In this document: piece after piece, positions 7,178 to 14,412 of the stretch | Layout: each line of letters starts with the position of its first letter | How positions within the stretch are numbered: position 1 is the stretch's first letter | Assembly (NCBI GenBank): GCA_001430745.1 | Contig: KQ481995.1 | Span: 268,723-283,134 of the forward strand | DNA length: 14,412 nt | From: Auxenochlorella pyrenoidosa | Taxonomy: Eukaryota; Chlorophyta; Trebouxiophyceae; Chlorellales; Chlorellaceae | Direction of reading: 5' to 3' | Notes under the pieces: model-generated | Databases searched by the model: none | Seen by the model: the letters and a program-made list of their open reading frames with translations, nothing else | What the model was told of the DNA's origin: nothing | Position numbers and translations under genes: made by a program

Positions 7178-9551
7178 ATGCCGGCCAGCCTGGTCCTCCC
7201 TGCGACCCGCCCAGCGGCGCAGCCTCGAGGCAGCAGCTGGAGGCCATCTCGGAGGCAACAAAGAGCCATCGCGGCAGCGGCCGGGCAGGACGGCCAGCCA
7301 GCTGCGCCGCTAGGCCTGGTGGCGGCGGGCCCCGCCACGCAGCCCCCCGACTACTCTGCTATCGATGCGCAGCCGCTCAACAGGGCTGTGTACAGCCTGT
7401 TCCGGCGGCGCATGGTGCAGGCCATCGGCAGTGACTCAAAGCTGGATGGGTGAGCAGTGGCGGGATGAGCGAGATTGTGCTGGCAGCAACGGTGGCACTG
7501 GGCAACGTAGCTCCGAGTCTACAGGCCTCCTGCACGTGCTACTTGGCCCTCCCCCTTTGAGTCCTCTCAAATGCTGCCACGCATGTGCTTCCGTCCCATG
7601 GGACGACTTGCTGGCGTCCAGAGCTCAGCTACGGCCTGCAGCTGCCGGCCGCCAGGTGCCATGTTCCATGGCATTCCCGTGCCAGTGGCCCCCCACACAC
7701 ACCCCCACCCCCCCACCCACCCACCCACCCCACCATTTCCAATTCCCTCTCCCCAACACCCTGAGCATGCCGCAGCTACGACGCAATCATTGACCTGACT
7801 CGGAAGCTGAACGCCATGCACGCCACCCCCGCGGGGACCCAGGAGGCCACCGTCGGCATCCTGCGCTCGCTCTTCCCGCCCTGGCTGCCCGGCGCCTTTG
7901 CCGTCATGTTCTCCCGGCCCATGCCGGGGCTGTCCTGCCGGGTGTGCTGGGGTTCACTTGGGATGCCGGTCATCACCCAGCAAGGATGGGAGCTGGGGCC
8001 CAGGGGCTTTGCATGCCGGCCCCTCCAGGGCTTTGTTTTGCTGCTGGATGTCGTCTGCTGTTCTAAGAGATGAGGCGGCGCGGCGGCGCCCTTCTCCCTT
8101 TGGAGTCTGTCCCCACCATCCCTTGCTGCCTGGCCGGCTGGCCGACGCGCCAGCGGCCCTTTGAGCGCTGTGCGTCTGCCGCCCGCGGCCCTCCCGCCCA
8201 CCCCTTGCCCCGGTGCCCTTGCCGCCACGCAATTGATTGCTGCCGTGCAAAAACCCCGCCTGCCGCGCAGCTGAACGCCTGGGCCACCTGGCTCACCTGC
8301 CAGTGGCTCATGGGGGAGTGCGAGGTGAACGATGTGGAGATTGATGGTGGCAGCATCGGGCGGGGCCACGGCGTGCTGGTCAAGCGGTGAGCCAAAGCCT
8401 GAGCCAAAGCCTGCTGGCTCCGTGGAATTTGATTGATTGTTTGATTGCTTGATGGATGGATCGATTAATTGATTGGTGGGGCGCCTGAGGTCCGCCGGCA
8501 GCGCTGTGCCATGCACAGCTGAGCCGGGCGGGGCGCTGCTTTGAAGGGGAGAGGCGCAGCGGGGCGCCTCCCGGCGGCGCTGTGCCAAGCACAGCAGTGC
8601 CTGCGCAGCAGTGCCTGACGGAGGGGGGGGGCGCGGCGGGGGGGAGGGGGCCAGCTGCGGGCACCCGTGAGCGGCAGGCCGCAGCGGGCGCGTGCGCAGC
8701 GGTGCCTGGTCGGCGCTGCTGTGAAGGCGGCGCGGTGCACAGCCGCTCCCTGCAGCTACCGCCCGTGCTAACGTGGTGTCATGTGTGCACCTGCCGCGCA
8801 GCTGCCGGTACCTCGAGGAGGCCGGCTGCGCATCCATCTGCATCAACTCGTGCAAGGTGCGCAAGCCAGCCCACATGCCTGGCTGGGCCGGCTTTGCGTG
8901 CTCGCCGGTGGGCTGCCCCGATGCCCAAGCAAGGCGGCCCAGGCAGCAGCTTGTGCCCCGCTGGCCAGGCGCCCGGTTCTTCGAGCTGTGCCGACGTGCT
9001 CTGTACGCACGTGCTCACCTCCCAGCCGCCGGTACCACTGCGCTACACCCCCTGCCCCAGCCGCCCTATCTGCCTTGCTGCTGGCTTGCTGCTTTGTGCC
9101 GCTCGTCCATCTCACTGACGGAACTTGCGGCACAGACTGGACGACCCTGCGCTGCCTCCCCTGGCCTGCAAGCGTGTGCAGGTGCCCACCCAGGCCTTCT
9201 TTGAGCGGCACATGGGGCTGCCGCTGGAGATGAAGCCGAATTACGAGGACTTTTCCTGCCAGTTCAGGTGGGGAAGGAAGCAGCCATGTTAGCGGACACA
9301 CTGCTGGCGCCGCCTGGGTGCTGCTCCGGGCACGCCGCGCCGCGCCCTTGCCAGAGACGCCCCGCTGCTGTCGTCGCATCCCCTCCATGCCCTGCAGCTT
9401 TGGCAAGACGCCGCCCCCCGAGAGCGAGGACCCGGCTTTCGCCACACCCTGCTTCCAGCAGTGCCCCACGGCGAGGCGATCGGGCAGCGCGGCAGCGGCG
9501 GCGGCAGCGGCGGCGGCAGAACGGTGCCACAAGATCGAGCTCAACTCATGA
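7178..9551 (+). CDS. D27: D27-like carotenoid isomerase family protein (DUF4033), probably plastid
   Basis: Plant DWARF27 is an iron-dependent plastid beta-carotene isomerase at the head of strigolactone synthesis. Algae keep D27-like members whose substrates are poorly defined, so the reaction here is an inference. Exons 7178-7449, 7776-7941, 8271-8386, 8802-8856, 9182-9267 and 9398-9551 give 282 residues. Residues 1 to about 36 are Ala/Ser/Arg/Pro-rich and almost free of acidic residues, like a chloroplast transit peptide. Family matches: YDAIIDL, ILRSLFPPWLP, TCQWLMG (155-161), CRYLEEAGCASICINSCK (186-203) with its four cysteines, VPTQAFFERHMGLPL, KPNYEDFSCQFSFG, and CFQQCPTA near the end. 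A run of ten alanines (263-272) separates CPTARR from the final CHKIELNS. Intron 3 has a CTAAC branch-point-like site 33 bases before its acceptor. Family call very sure; subfamily not resolved. Confidence 0.92.
7684..7735 (+). repeat. C-rich CCCA/CACC simple repeat in D27-like intron 1
   Basis: A run of C-rich CACA and CCCA units lies within intron 1 (7450-7775) of the D27-like gene, about 40-90 bases before the acceptor. It may act as part of the pyrimidine tract. Confidence 0.75.
8389..8412 (+). repeat. Perfect 12-bp tandem duplication next to a donor site
   Basis: GAGCCAAAGCCT occurs twice in a row starting two bases after the GT of D27-like intron 3. Confidence 0.85.
8427..8477 (+). repeat. 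TGAT/TGGA-type simple repeat in D27-like intron 3
   Basis: Degenerate four-base units (TGAT, TTGA, TGGA) run through about 50 bases and form an AT-rich island in a GC-rich intron. Confidence 0.7.
8478..8595 (+). repeat. Imperfect duplication carrying two identical-stem hairpins in D27-like intron 3
   Basis: A perfect 7-bp stem GCTGTGC/GCACAGC with a 3-base loop is found at 8503-8519 and again at 8579-8595. Each lies after a GGGGCGCCT block and a CCGGC block, so the arrangement looks like an old duplication with a period of about 76 bases. Confidence 0.75.
9489..9518 (+). repeat. In-frame GCG/GCA run coding ten alanines in the D27-like protein
   Basis: Ten consecutive Ala codons (residues 263-272), eight-tenths of them mixed in GCG-GCG-GCG-GCA groups, sit in the C-terminal tail between two Cys-containing motifs. 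Confidence 0.9.
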
Positions 9552-9611
9552 AAGCTTCTCCACATTGGTCCATGCTCCTGCATGGCGGCTTGAACAACAG
9601 CAACACACAAT

Positions 9612-9616
9612 TGTAA
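9612..9616 (+). promoter_or_regulatory. TGTAA polyadenylation signal of the D27-like gene
   Basis: TGTAA lies 61 bases after the stop codon, in an AT-richer pocket, as expected for a chlorophyte poly(A) signal. Confidence 0.7.
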
Positions 9617-9831
9617 TGCAAGCAGCTGACCGCAGCCTGGACGCGTGTGTTGCAGCGGGACGCCACCTGGCTATTGGACCCAATCGACCCTTATACTAGC
9701 CTTGCATGGCCAGTGATTTCTCGAGAAAAGTCCTTGAATGCGAGCCCCGACACCATTCCCCGCCGCCGCTCGCAAGCATCATGCGCGCGCTTCTGGCATG
9801 GTTGCTGGCCGGAAAACCGAGACGTTTAGAA

Positions 9832-9838
9832 TATATAA
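9832..9838 (+). promoter_or_regulatory. Possible TATA box of the TLC-domain gene
   Basis: TATATAA stands out in a GC-rich setting, 85 bases before the proposed ATG at 9923. A start site about 30 bases downstream would give a 5' UTR of roughly 60 bases. This is a sequence match only. Confidence 0.5.
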
Positions 9839-9922
9839 CGCTTGAAAACATGAAAGCAGAGCAGAGCCTCTGTGCAGAGGCCCTCAGCGTGGGCAGGTGG
9901 GTCACGGAACCGCGAGAAGAGC

Positions 9923-12144
9923 ATGCTTGTGCCCTTCAGTGGGTCTTCGAGGGCCTTAGCGGGTGCGATCGATCGATCTTGTAAACGCACTGTGCGTATA
10001 CCCTTCGGTTTGTCGTGAGTTGCTGCCGCCACTGCCGGCGCCGGCGCCTCGGCTGGCAGCGCCATCAACCAACGGCCCAATCCGCCCTCTTGACCATCAT
10101 CTGCACTTGGCAGGCTGCTGGTGTTCACGGTCCTGGCGCGGCTGGGCTTCAACGCTGCCCTGGGCAGCGCAGCGCAGTGCCTGGCGGCGGCTCGCGGCGT
10201 GGACGAGCACCACCGGGACGGGCGGCGCCTGCTGGAGGAGTGCTGGGTGCTGCTGGGGAACGTTGCCATGCTAGCGGCCTCCCAGTACGTGGTGCTGCAC
10301 AGGTGCGGCTTCTGGGAAGGATCCGCTTGGGTAGCAGATAGCACGGCGGGCAGTGGGCTCTTGTACCAGCTCCGCTACCCCTGCCCTGCCCAACCCCCGG
10401 CCGCCTCCCGTCCATGTAGGAATGCTGGCTGCACATACCTCTCCACCCGCGCCTGCCTGGCAGGCTGGCCTGCGCACGCGACCGACCCTGCGGTACTGTG
10501 GTACTACAGACTGGAGCTGGCTTGGTACCTACACATGCTCCTCAAGGCAAGCTGGCTGCCCCTCTGTTTGCCGGCGCCCACTGCCTCCAGCTGGCCCCTT
10601 CTGCAAGCAACGAGCAGTTCACTAGATGGGCAGCAGGTCCGGCAGGGGCTTGAAGGCTCATCTTGATTCCGATTCCAGCAACCTTGAAGACAATAGACAA
10701 ACAGGTCGGTAATAAGTGTGCTGCTTGGCTGCCGGCGGCACACCCCACATGCCCCTGCAGCCTGTTCTCCTGCACAGCTCAACTGATTACTTGAGGTGCA
10801 CCCCACCTGCCCCTGCAGCCGGTGTTCCGGTACGGCCTGGGGGACGGCCGCGACATGGTACTGCACCACTGCGCCTCGCTGGCGCTCATCGCGGTGTCGT
10901 ACGGTGCGCGGCAGCAGAACAGCAAGGGTCGGCAAGGGCGCCCATTGGCATGAAAGAGGCACCAACGCTCGTCCACCGAGGGGACTGGCAGCAAGCGGAT
11001 CCAGGCGTGACCAATGCACCTGCCGCAGCCGCTGTTGGACACGCTTGGCGCTGCCTTCCCATCCCCCTGCCCCCCTTGGCTGAGCGTGCCCCGCAGCCTT
11101 TGGGCTGACGCGCATCGACGCAGCCTTGCCATCCACCTGCCCTGGGCTTTGCCTTCCCTGCAGCCTTTGGGCTGACGCGCATCGGCGTGCTGGTGCTGGG
11201 CACCTTTGCCCTCTCCAACCCGCTGCTGCACCTCGCAAAGATCTGTAACCAGCTGAACGTCCCCGGGCTGCGCCTGGGCGGCTTCCTGCTCTTTGCCGCC
11301 ACCTTCTTCGCCACCCGCGTGCTGCTCGTGCCCTGGGCGGTGCTCAAGCCGGCTATGCTGGACAGCAGGTGTGCCTGCTCTGGGCATGAGCCGGTGCATC
11401 CGCCTGTGCACCAGCCAATGCCTGACCAAGTGCACGAGCTTACAGAGAAGGCGCCCAGGCTTGAAGGGCACCCAAACATCCCCCGCCTTGCTCGGGTAGC
11501 TTGCTGCAGAGCCAGCAGCGGCAGGGACCCAGGGGGAGAGCCAGCCCTACCCATGTGCACGCCCCCGCTCCCTGCCCTGCAGGCTGGATGCGCCCCACAT
11601 CCAGCAAGACTTCCCCGCCCTGTGGTGGGGCGTGAACGCGCTGCTGGGCCTGCTGTACTGCCTGCAGCTGATGTGGATGGGCGGCATTGTGCGCGTCGCC
11701 AGGTGGGCGCAGGCACCGGCGGCGGCTGCCCTTCCCAAGGCGGATGGCTGCCAGCCTACAAGAGCATCAGTGCGACACGAGCAGCCTAGTGCAGAAGCGG
11801 GAATGCCAGGAACCAAGGCATGCACTCCATTTTGGAGCTCCCGACTGGGTTGAGAGCCTCCTTGCTGCAGGCGTGCCGCCGCACAAGGCATGGAGGCAGC
11901 CTCCCGCCTGTCTGCCAAGCTGGACCCTGCAAAGCGCTACGCCCAGCCTAACAGGCCTGCTAAGCGGGCAGGAGGAGAGCAGAAGGCCAGCAAGCTTGCT
12001 GCTCCAGTCCTCGAGCCGGCAGAGCAGAGCATGGGCGTCACTCTCCTGCCGCCGCCGACACCCTCGCTGACAGCCGCCTCTCCGCTGGCACACGTGGCAA
12101 AGCGGCAGGCACAGCCGAACGGGGAGTCTGCCAAGTCGAAGTGA
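9923..12144 (+). CDS. TLC/LAG1-domain membrane protein, ceramide synthase-like
   Basis: TLC proteins of the LAG1 type N-acylate sphingoid bases in the ER. Exons 9923-10014, 10114-10302, 10420-10546, 10819-10903, 11164-11368, 11583-11702 and 11871-12144 give 363 residues. The ATG at 9923 is the first in the frame that splices through a strong GTGAGT donor into LLVFTVLARLGF. Visible: several hydrophobic helices (about 28-51, 73-92, 123-136, 151-164, 169-190, 201-225, 245-265), NAGCTYLSTRACLAGWP, WYYRLELAWYLH, and GRDMVLHHCASLALIAVSY with the His152-His153 pair typical of LAG1, then FGLTRIG. The place expected for HDxxD reads FALSN (179-183), so both Asp are missing. The tail (about 274-363) is Lys/Pro/Ala-rich and unmatched. 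Intron 3 uses a GC donor. Membership in TLC fairly sure; ceramide synthase activity doubtful. Confidence 0.82.
10735..10825 (+). repeat. Duplicated 3' splice-site region in TLC intron 3
   Basis: A CACCCCAC.TGCCCCTGCAGCC block occurs twice (CAG ending at 10760 and at 10818), 58 bases apart. Only the second acceptor leads into the conserved exon. Confidence 0.75.
11051..11184 (+). repeat. Duplicated acceptor plus exon start in TLC intron 4
   Basis: Two diverged copies 67 bases apart each contain a pyrimidine tract, GCAGCC, and TTTGGGCTGACGCGCATCG. The copy at 11094-11118 is a decoy; the copy at 11161-11185 continues into GVLVLG and the rest of the family. Confidence 0.85.
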
Positions 12145-12793
12145 CTTGCTCTTGCATGCGTCAGGAGGGCACGGAGCAGAGCTTGTTCTGTAAGCACTCC
12201 GCGAGAGAATCACAGACAGTGTGCCGCCGCAGCAGGGTCAGAGTCTCTGAGAGAGCAGCGGGCTTCCGCTTTTGACAGCTGGTCTCGCAAAATACATTTT
12301 CAGGGTGGGTCTGCGTCCGAGAGAGCAGTCAACGGGGCGCAATGCAAGCCAACCAAACTCTCGGGAGGTTGGGTTGGGCCGCTGCTGCCGCCGCCAGCGC
12401 TGTGCCACGCTGCGCGCAGGGTTCCTCTACCCGCCCCGCCCCTGCAAGCTTCATCGCCGACACTGCTGGTCAACTCCCAGCCAGACCAGTGCTCTTGCCA
12501 GTCCTCTCGGCGTGCTCCCCCGCCCCCGCCACTGGGGGCCGCTCCACTCTCGGCGATCGCTCTCTGACAGACCCGGAGCGCTCGCATCTGCAGCTCAACA
12601 TCCCTGCGGCGTCCAACAGTGAGACACTACCTGCTTGCAGGCCACCCAGCAGGCGGAGGCAGGTAGCGCCCCTCCTCAGCGCGCCCAGCTCAAGTCCACC
12701 TCGCCCACAGCTGCCGGCTGCGCGCACCGTGCAGGGTAGCGTCCCCGCCACCCTCCCGCCGCCGCGCCGCCTGAACGGCGGCAGCCGGCAGCC
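12145..12793 (+). other. Spacer between TLC and histone deacetylase genes
   Basis: The first part is the 3' UTR of the TLC gene, with TGTAA at 12189-12193. The rest should carry the promoter and 5' UTR of the deacetylase gene. GAGAGAGCAG occurs twice (12249-12258 and 12319-12328). No TATA-like element or conserved coding segment was seen. Confidence 0.5.
12189..12193 (+). promoter_or_regulatory. TGTAA polyadenylation signal of the TLC-domain gene
   Basis: TGTAA lies 45 bases after the stop codon, consistent with a short algal 3' UTR. Confidence 0.7.
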
Positions 12794-14210
12794 ATGGCCG
12801 ACGACCGCCCGCCCACCAAGCCGCCGCGCAACGTGGCCTACTTCTTCGACGAGGAGCTGTGCAACTACAACTATGGCGGCGGCAACCCGATGCGGCCGCA
12901 CCGCCACCGGCTGACCACTAACCTGGTGGGAGTGGGTGGGCGGGCCTCCTGCCCTGCCCGCTGCTGCTGCTGCTGCTGCTGCTGCCCTGCTGCCGCTGCT
13001 GCCTGCTGCCGCTGCTGCCCTGCTACTGGCTGGTCCCGGCCGACCTGGCGTGCACTGCAGCTGCGCCCCTTCCGCTGAGAATGCCTGCAGGACAATCCTT
13101 GCCTGGCGGCGGGCGTGCTGCCTGGCATCTCTACTTTTAACACCAGGAGGGCCCGAGCTGCAGCGCCCACCCTCCTTGCTGCCGCTCTCTACTCCAGCCG
13201 CCGGCGCTCCTCCCCAAGTCTCGCCGCCTTGCAATGCATCCAGCCCAACTCAACCACACTGCTGCTGCTGCCGCGCAGGTCAAGGGCTACCAGCTGGACG
13301 AGAAGATGCGCATCCTGCGGCCGCAGGCGCGCACCCGCGAGGAGATCATGCACTTCCACGCCGATGGTGCGCTGCGTCTGTTTGTGGGGTGGGGCGGGGG
13401 TGGGTGTGCGGGGAGGTGGGTGGGGTGGGGGGGGGCGGGGGGAGGGGAAGGCTGCTTTGCGTGGGCTTGCCGGGGGACAGTGTGTGGGGGGGAGTGTGGC
13501 AGCGCGCAAGACCGCGCAGCATGCTGCTGCCATCGCTGGCCCTGTGGGGATGGGCCTGGCGCTCAGCAAGTGGGCCTAGGACTTTGCTAGGCGGACCGCT
13601 GGCTGGCTTGCTGCTCCCAGGCATGCCATGAACAGGCGGCCCGCCTCTGGTGCGCGCCCCCGCATCAATCATCATCAGCCCGCCGCAGGGCCCCGGCTGG
13701 TGCGCTGCCATGCCACCACCCTCACCCCATCAGGCTACGTAGCCACCTCATCTCTCGCCTCTCCCAGCCAGAGAACCGCCTCCTCTCCCTCCTTTCCCCC
13801 GGCCCCTGCAGACTATGTGGACTTTCTGACCAGCGTGACACCTGAGAACCAGGAGGAGTTCATGATGCAGGCGAGATATTAATATCACTTTTTCTTTGCT
13901 GTTTCGAGGATCTTGGCTGCGAGGCGTTTGTGACGCAGCCAAGGGCTCGACCTTGAGTAAAGTTGTCAAGCTGCCCCGCGCACTGCTGCCGAGGACTCGG
14001 GCCCCCTTTCTCTCGCAGCCCGCGACTGGCGGCTGCGCCGCTTGCTGCATGCGGCGAGTGCTTCCCGTTAACTGCTCACAGCCTGTCGCTGCCGCCCTGC
14101 CCCTCCCTCCCTGCCTTCCTGCCCTGCCTGCGCAGATGCGGCGGTTCAACCTGGGGCCCGTGGGCGAGGCAGACTGCCCGGTGTTTGACGGCATGATGGA
14201 ATACTTCCAG
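12794..14210 (+). CDS. Class I histone deacetylase (RPD3/HDAC3 family), 3' end outside window
   Basis: This enzyme would remove acetyl groups from histone lysines in nuclear corepressor complexes. Exons 12794-12925, 13279-13366, 13812-13870 and 14136-14210 give the first 118 residues of what is normally a 400-500 residue protein; the catalytic zinc site lies beyond the window. The ATG sits in a strong context (GCAGCCATGG). Matches to class I enzymes: NVAYFFDEELCNYNYGGG, NPMRPHRHRLTTNL, ILRPQARTREEIMHFHADDYVDFL, SVTPEN, and FNLGPVGEADCPVFDGMMEYFQ. In the first loop the usual GHPMKPHR reads GNPMRPHR (residues 30-37). The intron after residue 93 must use a GC donor, and the one after residue 118 may as well. 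The last bases of the window (CCCCTAGG) could be the next acceptor. Family very sure; which class I branch is open. Confidence 0.92.
12961..12984 (+). repeat. (CTG)8 microsatellite in deacetylase intron 1
   Basis: Eight uninterrupted CTG units are followed by degenerate CTGCCG units to about 13021, all within intron 1 (12926-13278). Confidence 0.9.
13383..13448 (+). repeat. G-run cluster with quadruplex potential in deacetylase intron 2
   Basis: Many runs of three to nine G, with short spacers, lie on the transcribed-sense strand starting 16 bases after the intron 2 donor. Confidence 0.8.
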
Positions 14211-14246
14211 GCGAGTGTTCACCTCTCCTGCTGTGCTGTGCAGTGC

Positions 14247-14270
14247 TGTGATGTGATGTGATGTGATGTG
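14247..14270 (+). repeat. (GTGAT)n pentamer repeat in deacetylase intron 4
   Basis: About four and a half copies of the five-base unit lie just after the proposed GC donor, with TGTGC/TGCTG repeats on either side. Confidence 0.85.
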
Positions 14271-14412
14271 CAGACATCTGGGTGTGCTGTGCTGTGCTAG
14301 CAGACCTTCCGCCGGTGCTCTGCTTTGCTGGCAGCCTGTGCGAAACGGCGTGCTGCCGGCGGCGTGACGCAGCCTGGGCGGCGCCGCGGGGCAATCCGCC
14401 CCTGCCCCTAGG

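Larger units (their letters stand above)
9552..9922 (+). other. Spacer between D27-like and TLC genes
   Basis: These 371 bases hold the 3' UTR of the D27-like gene, with TGTAA at 9612-9616, and then the promoter of the next gene, with TATATAA at 9832-9838. Open frames across it have no recognisable features. Confidence 0.6.

Noticed and set aside
7776..8876. 366-codon open frame on the minus strand
   Set aside because: It lies opposite the D27-like exons, has a Pro/Arg/Ala-rich composition without any domain, and is a mirror of plus-strand coding and intron sequence.
9706..9984. Earlier start for the TLC gene at 9706 or 9850
   Set aside because: Those ATGs are in a frame that stops at 9984 and does not match the phase of the donor at 10015; the ATG at 9923 does.
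9826..10344. 172-codon open frame on the minus strand
   Set aside because: It is antisense to TLC exons 1 and 2 with no recognisable motif.
1..14412. A functional gene cluster or new defence-type system
   Set aside because: The six genes belong to unrelated housekeeping families, have mixed orientations and eukaryotic gene structure; nothing links them into one system.

Overview
The window looks like a piece of nuclear genome from a GC-rich, photosynthetic green alga, most likely a chlorophyte of the Chlorella / Trebouxiophyceae type. Four things support this. Every gene is cut into short exons by GT-AG introns, with a few GC-AG introns. TGTAA, the usual chlorophyte polyadenylation signal, lies shortly downstream of three stop codons. 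One protein belongs to the plastid carotenoid-isomerase family D27. The zinc-finger protein has the exact spacing of the plant RR-TZF family. No bacterial operon, rRNA, tRNA, CRISPR array or intact mobile element was seen. The species assignment is an inference.

I reconstructed six genes by joining exons at splice sites so that the frame and the family alignment are both kept. From left to right: (1) 1-2451, minus, 3'-truncated by the window edge, an RR-TZF CCCH zinc-finger RNA-binding protein; (2) 2847-3663, plus, a 148-residue YnfA/UPF0060 small membrane protein; (3) 4324-6094, minus, a 173-residue D-aminoacyl-tRNA deacylase (DTD1); (4) 7178-9551, plus, a 282-residue D27-like (DUF4033) protein with a likely plastid transit peptide; (5) 9923-12144, plus, a 363-residue TLC/LAG1-domain membrane protein related to ceramide synthases; (6) 12794-14210 and beyond, plus, the N-terminal 118 residues of a class I histone deacetylase.

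Genes 1 and 2 are divergent and share a 395-bp spacer. Genes 2 and 3 converge. Genes 3 and 4 are divergent around a spacer of about 1.1 kb that is less GC-rich. Genes 4, 5 and 6 run in the same direction. The products (mRNA regulation, small-molecule transport, tRNA proofreading, carotenoid chemistry, sphingolipid metabolism, chromatin) do not form one pathway. This is an ordinary eukaryotic neighbourhood, not a functional cluster.

The most unusual features concern gene structure. There is a 10-bp microexon needed to keep frame in gene 1, two or three GC-AG introns in genes 5 and 6, and several introns where the splice-site region itself has been tandemly duplicated, making decoy or alternative sites. 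Some introns are a multiple of three long and free of stops, so their retention would keep the frame. At the protein level, the TLC protein keeps the His-His pair but seems to lack the HDxxD motif of ceramide synthases, and the histone deacetylase has Asn where class I enzymes normally have His in the first loop.
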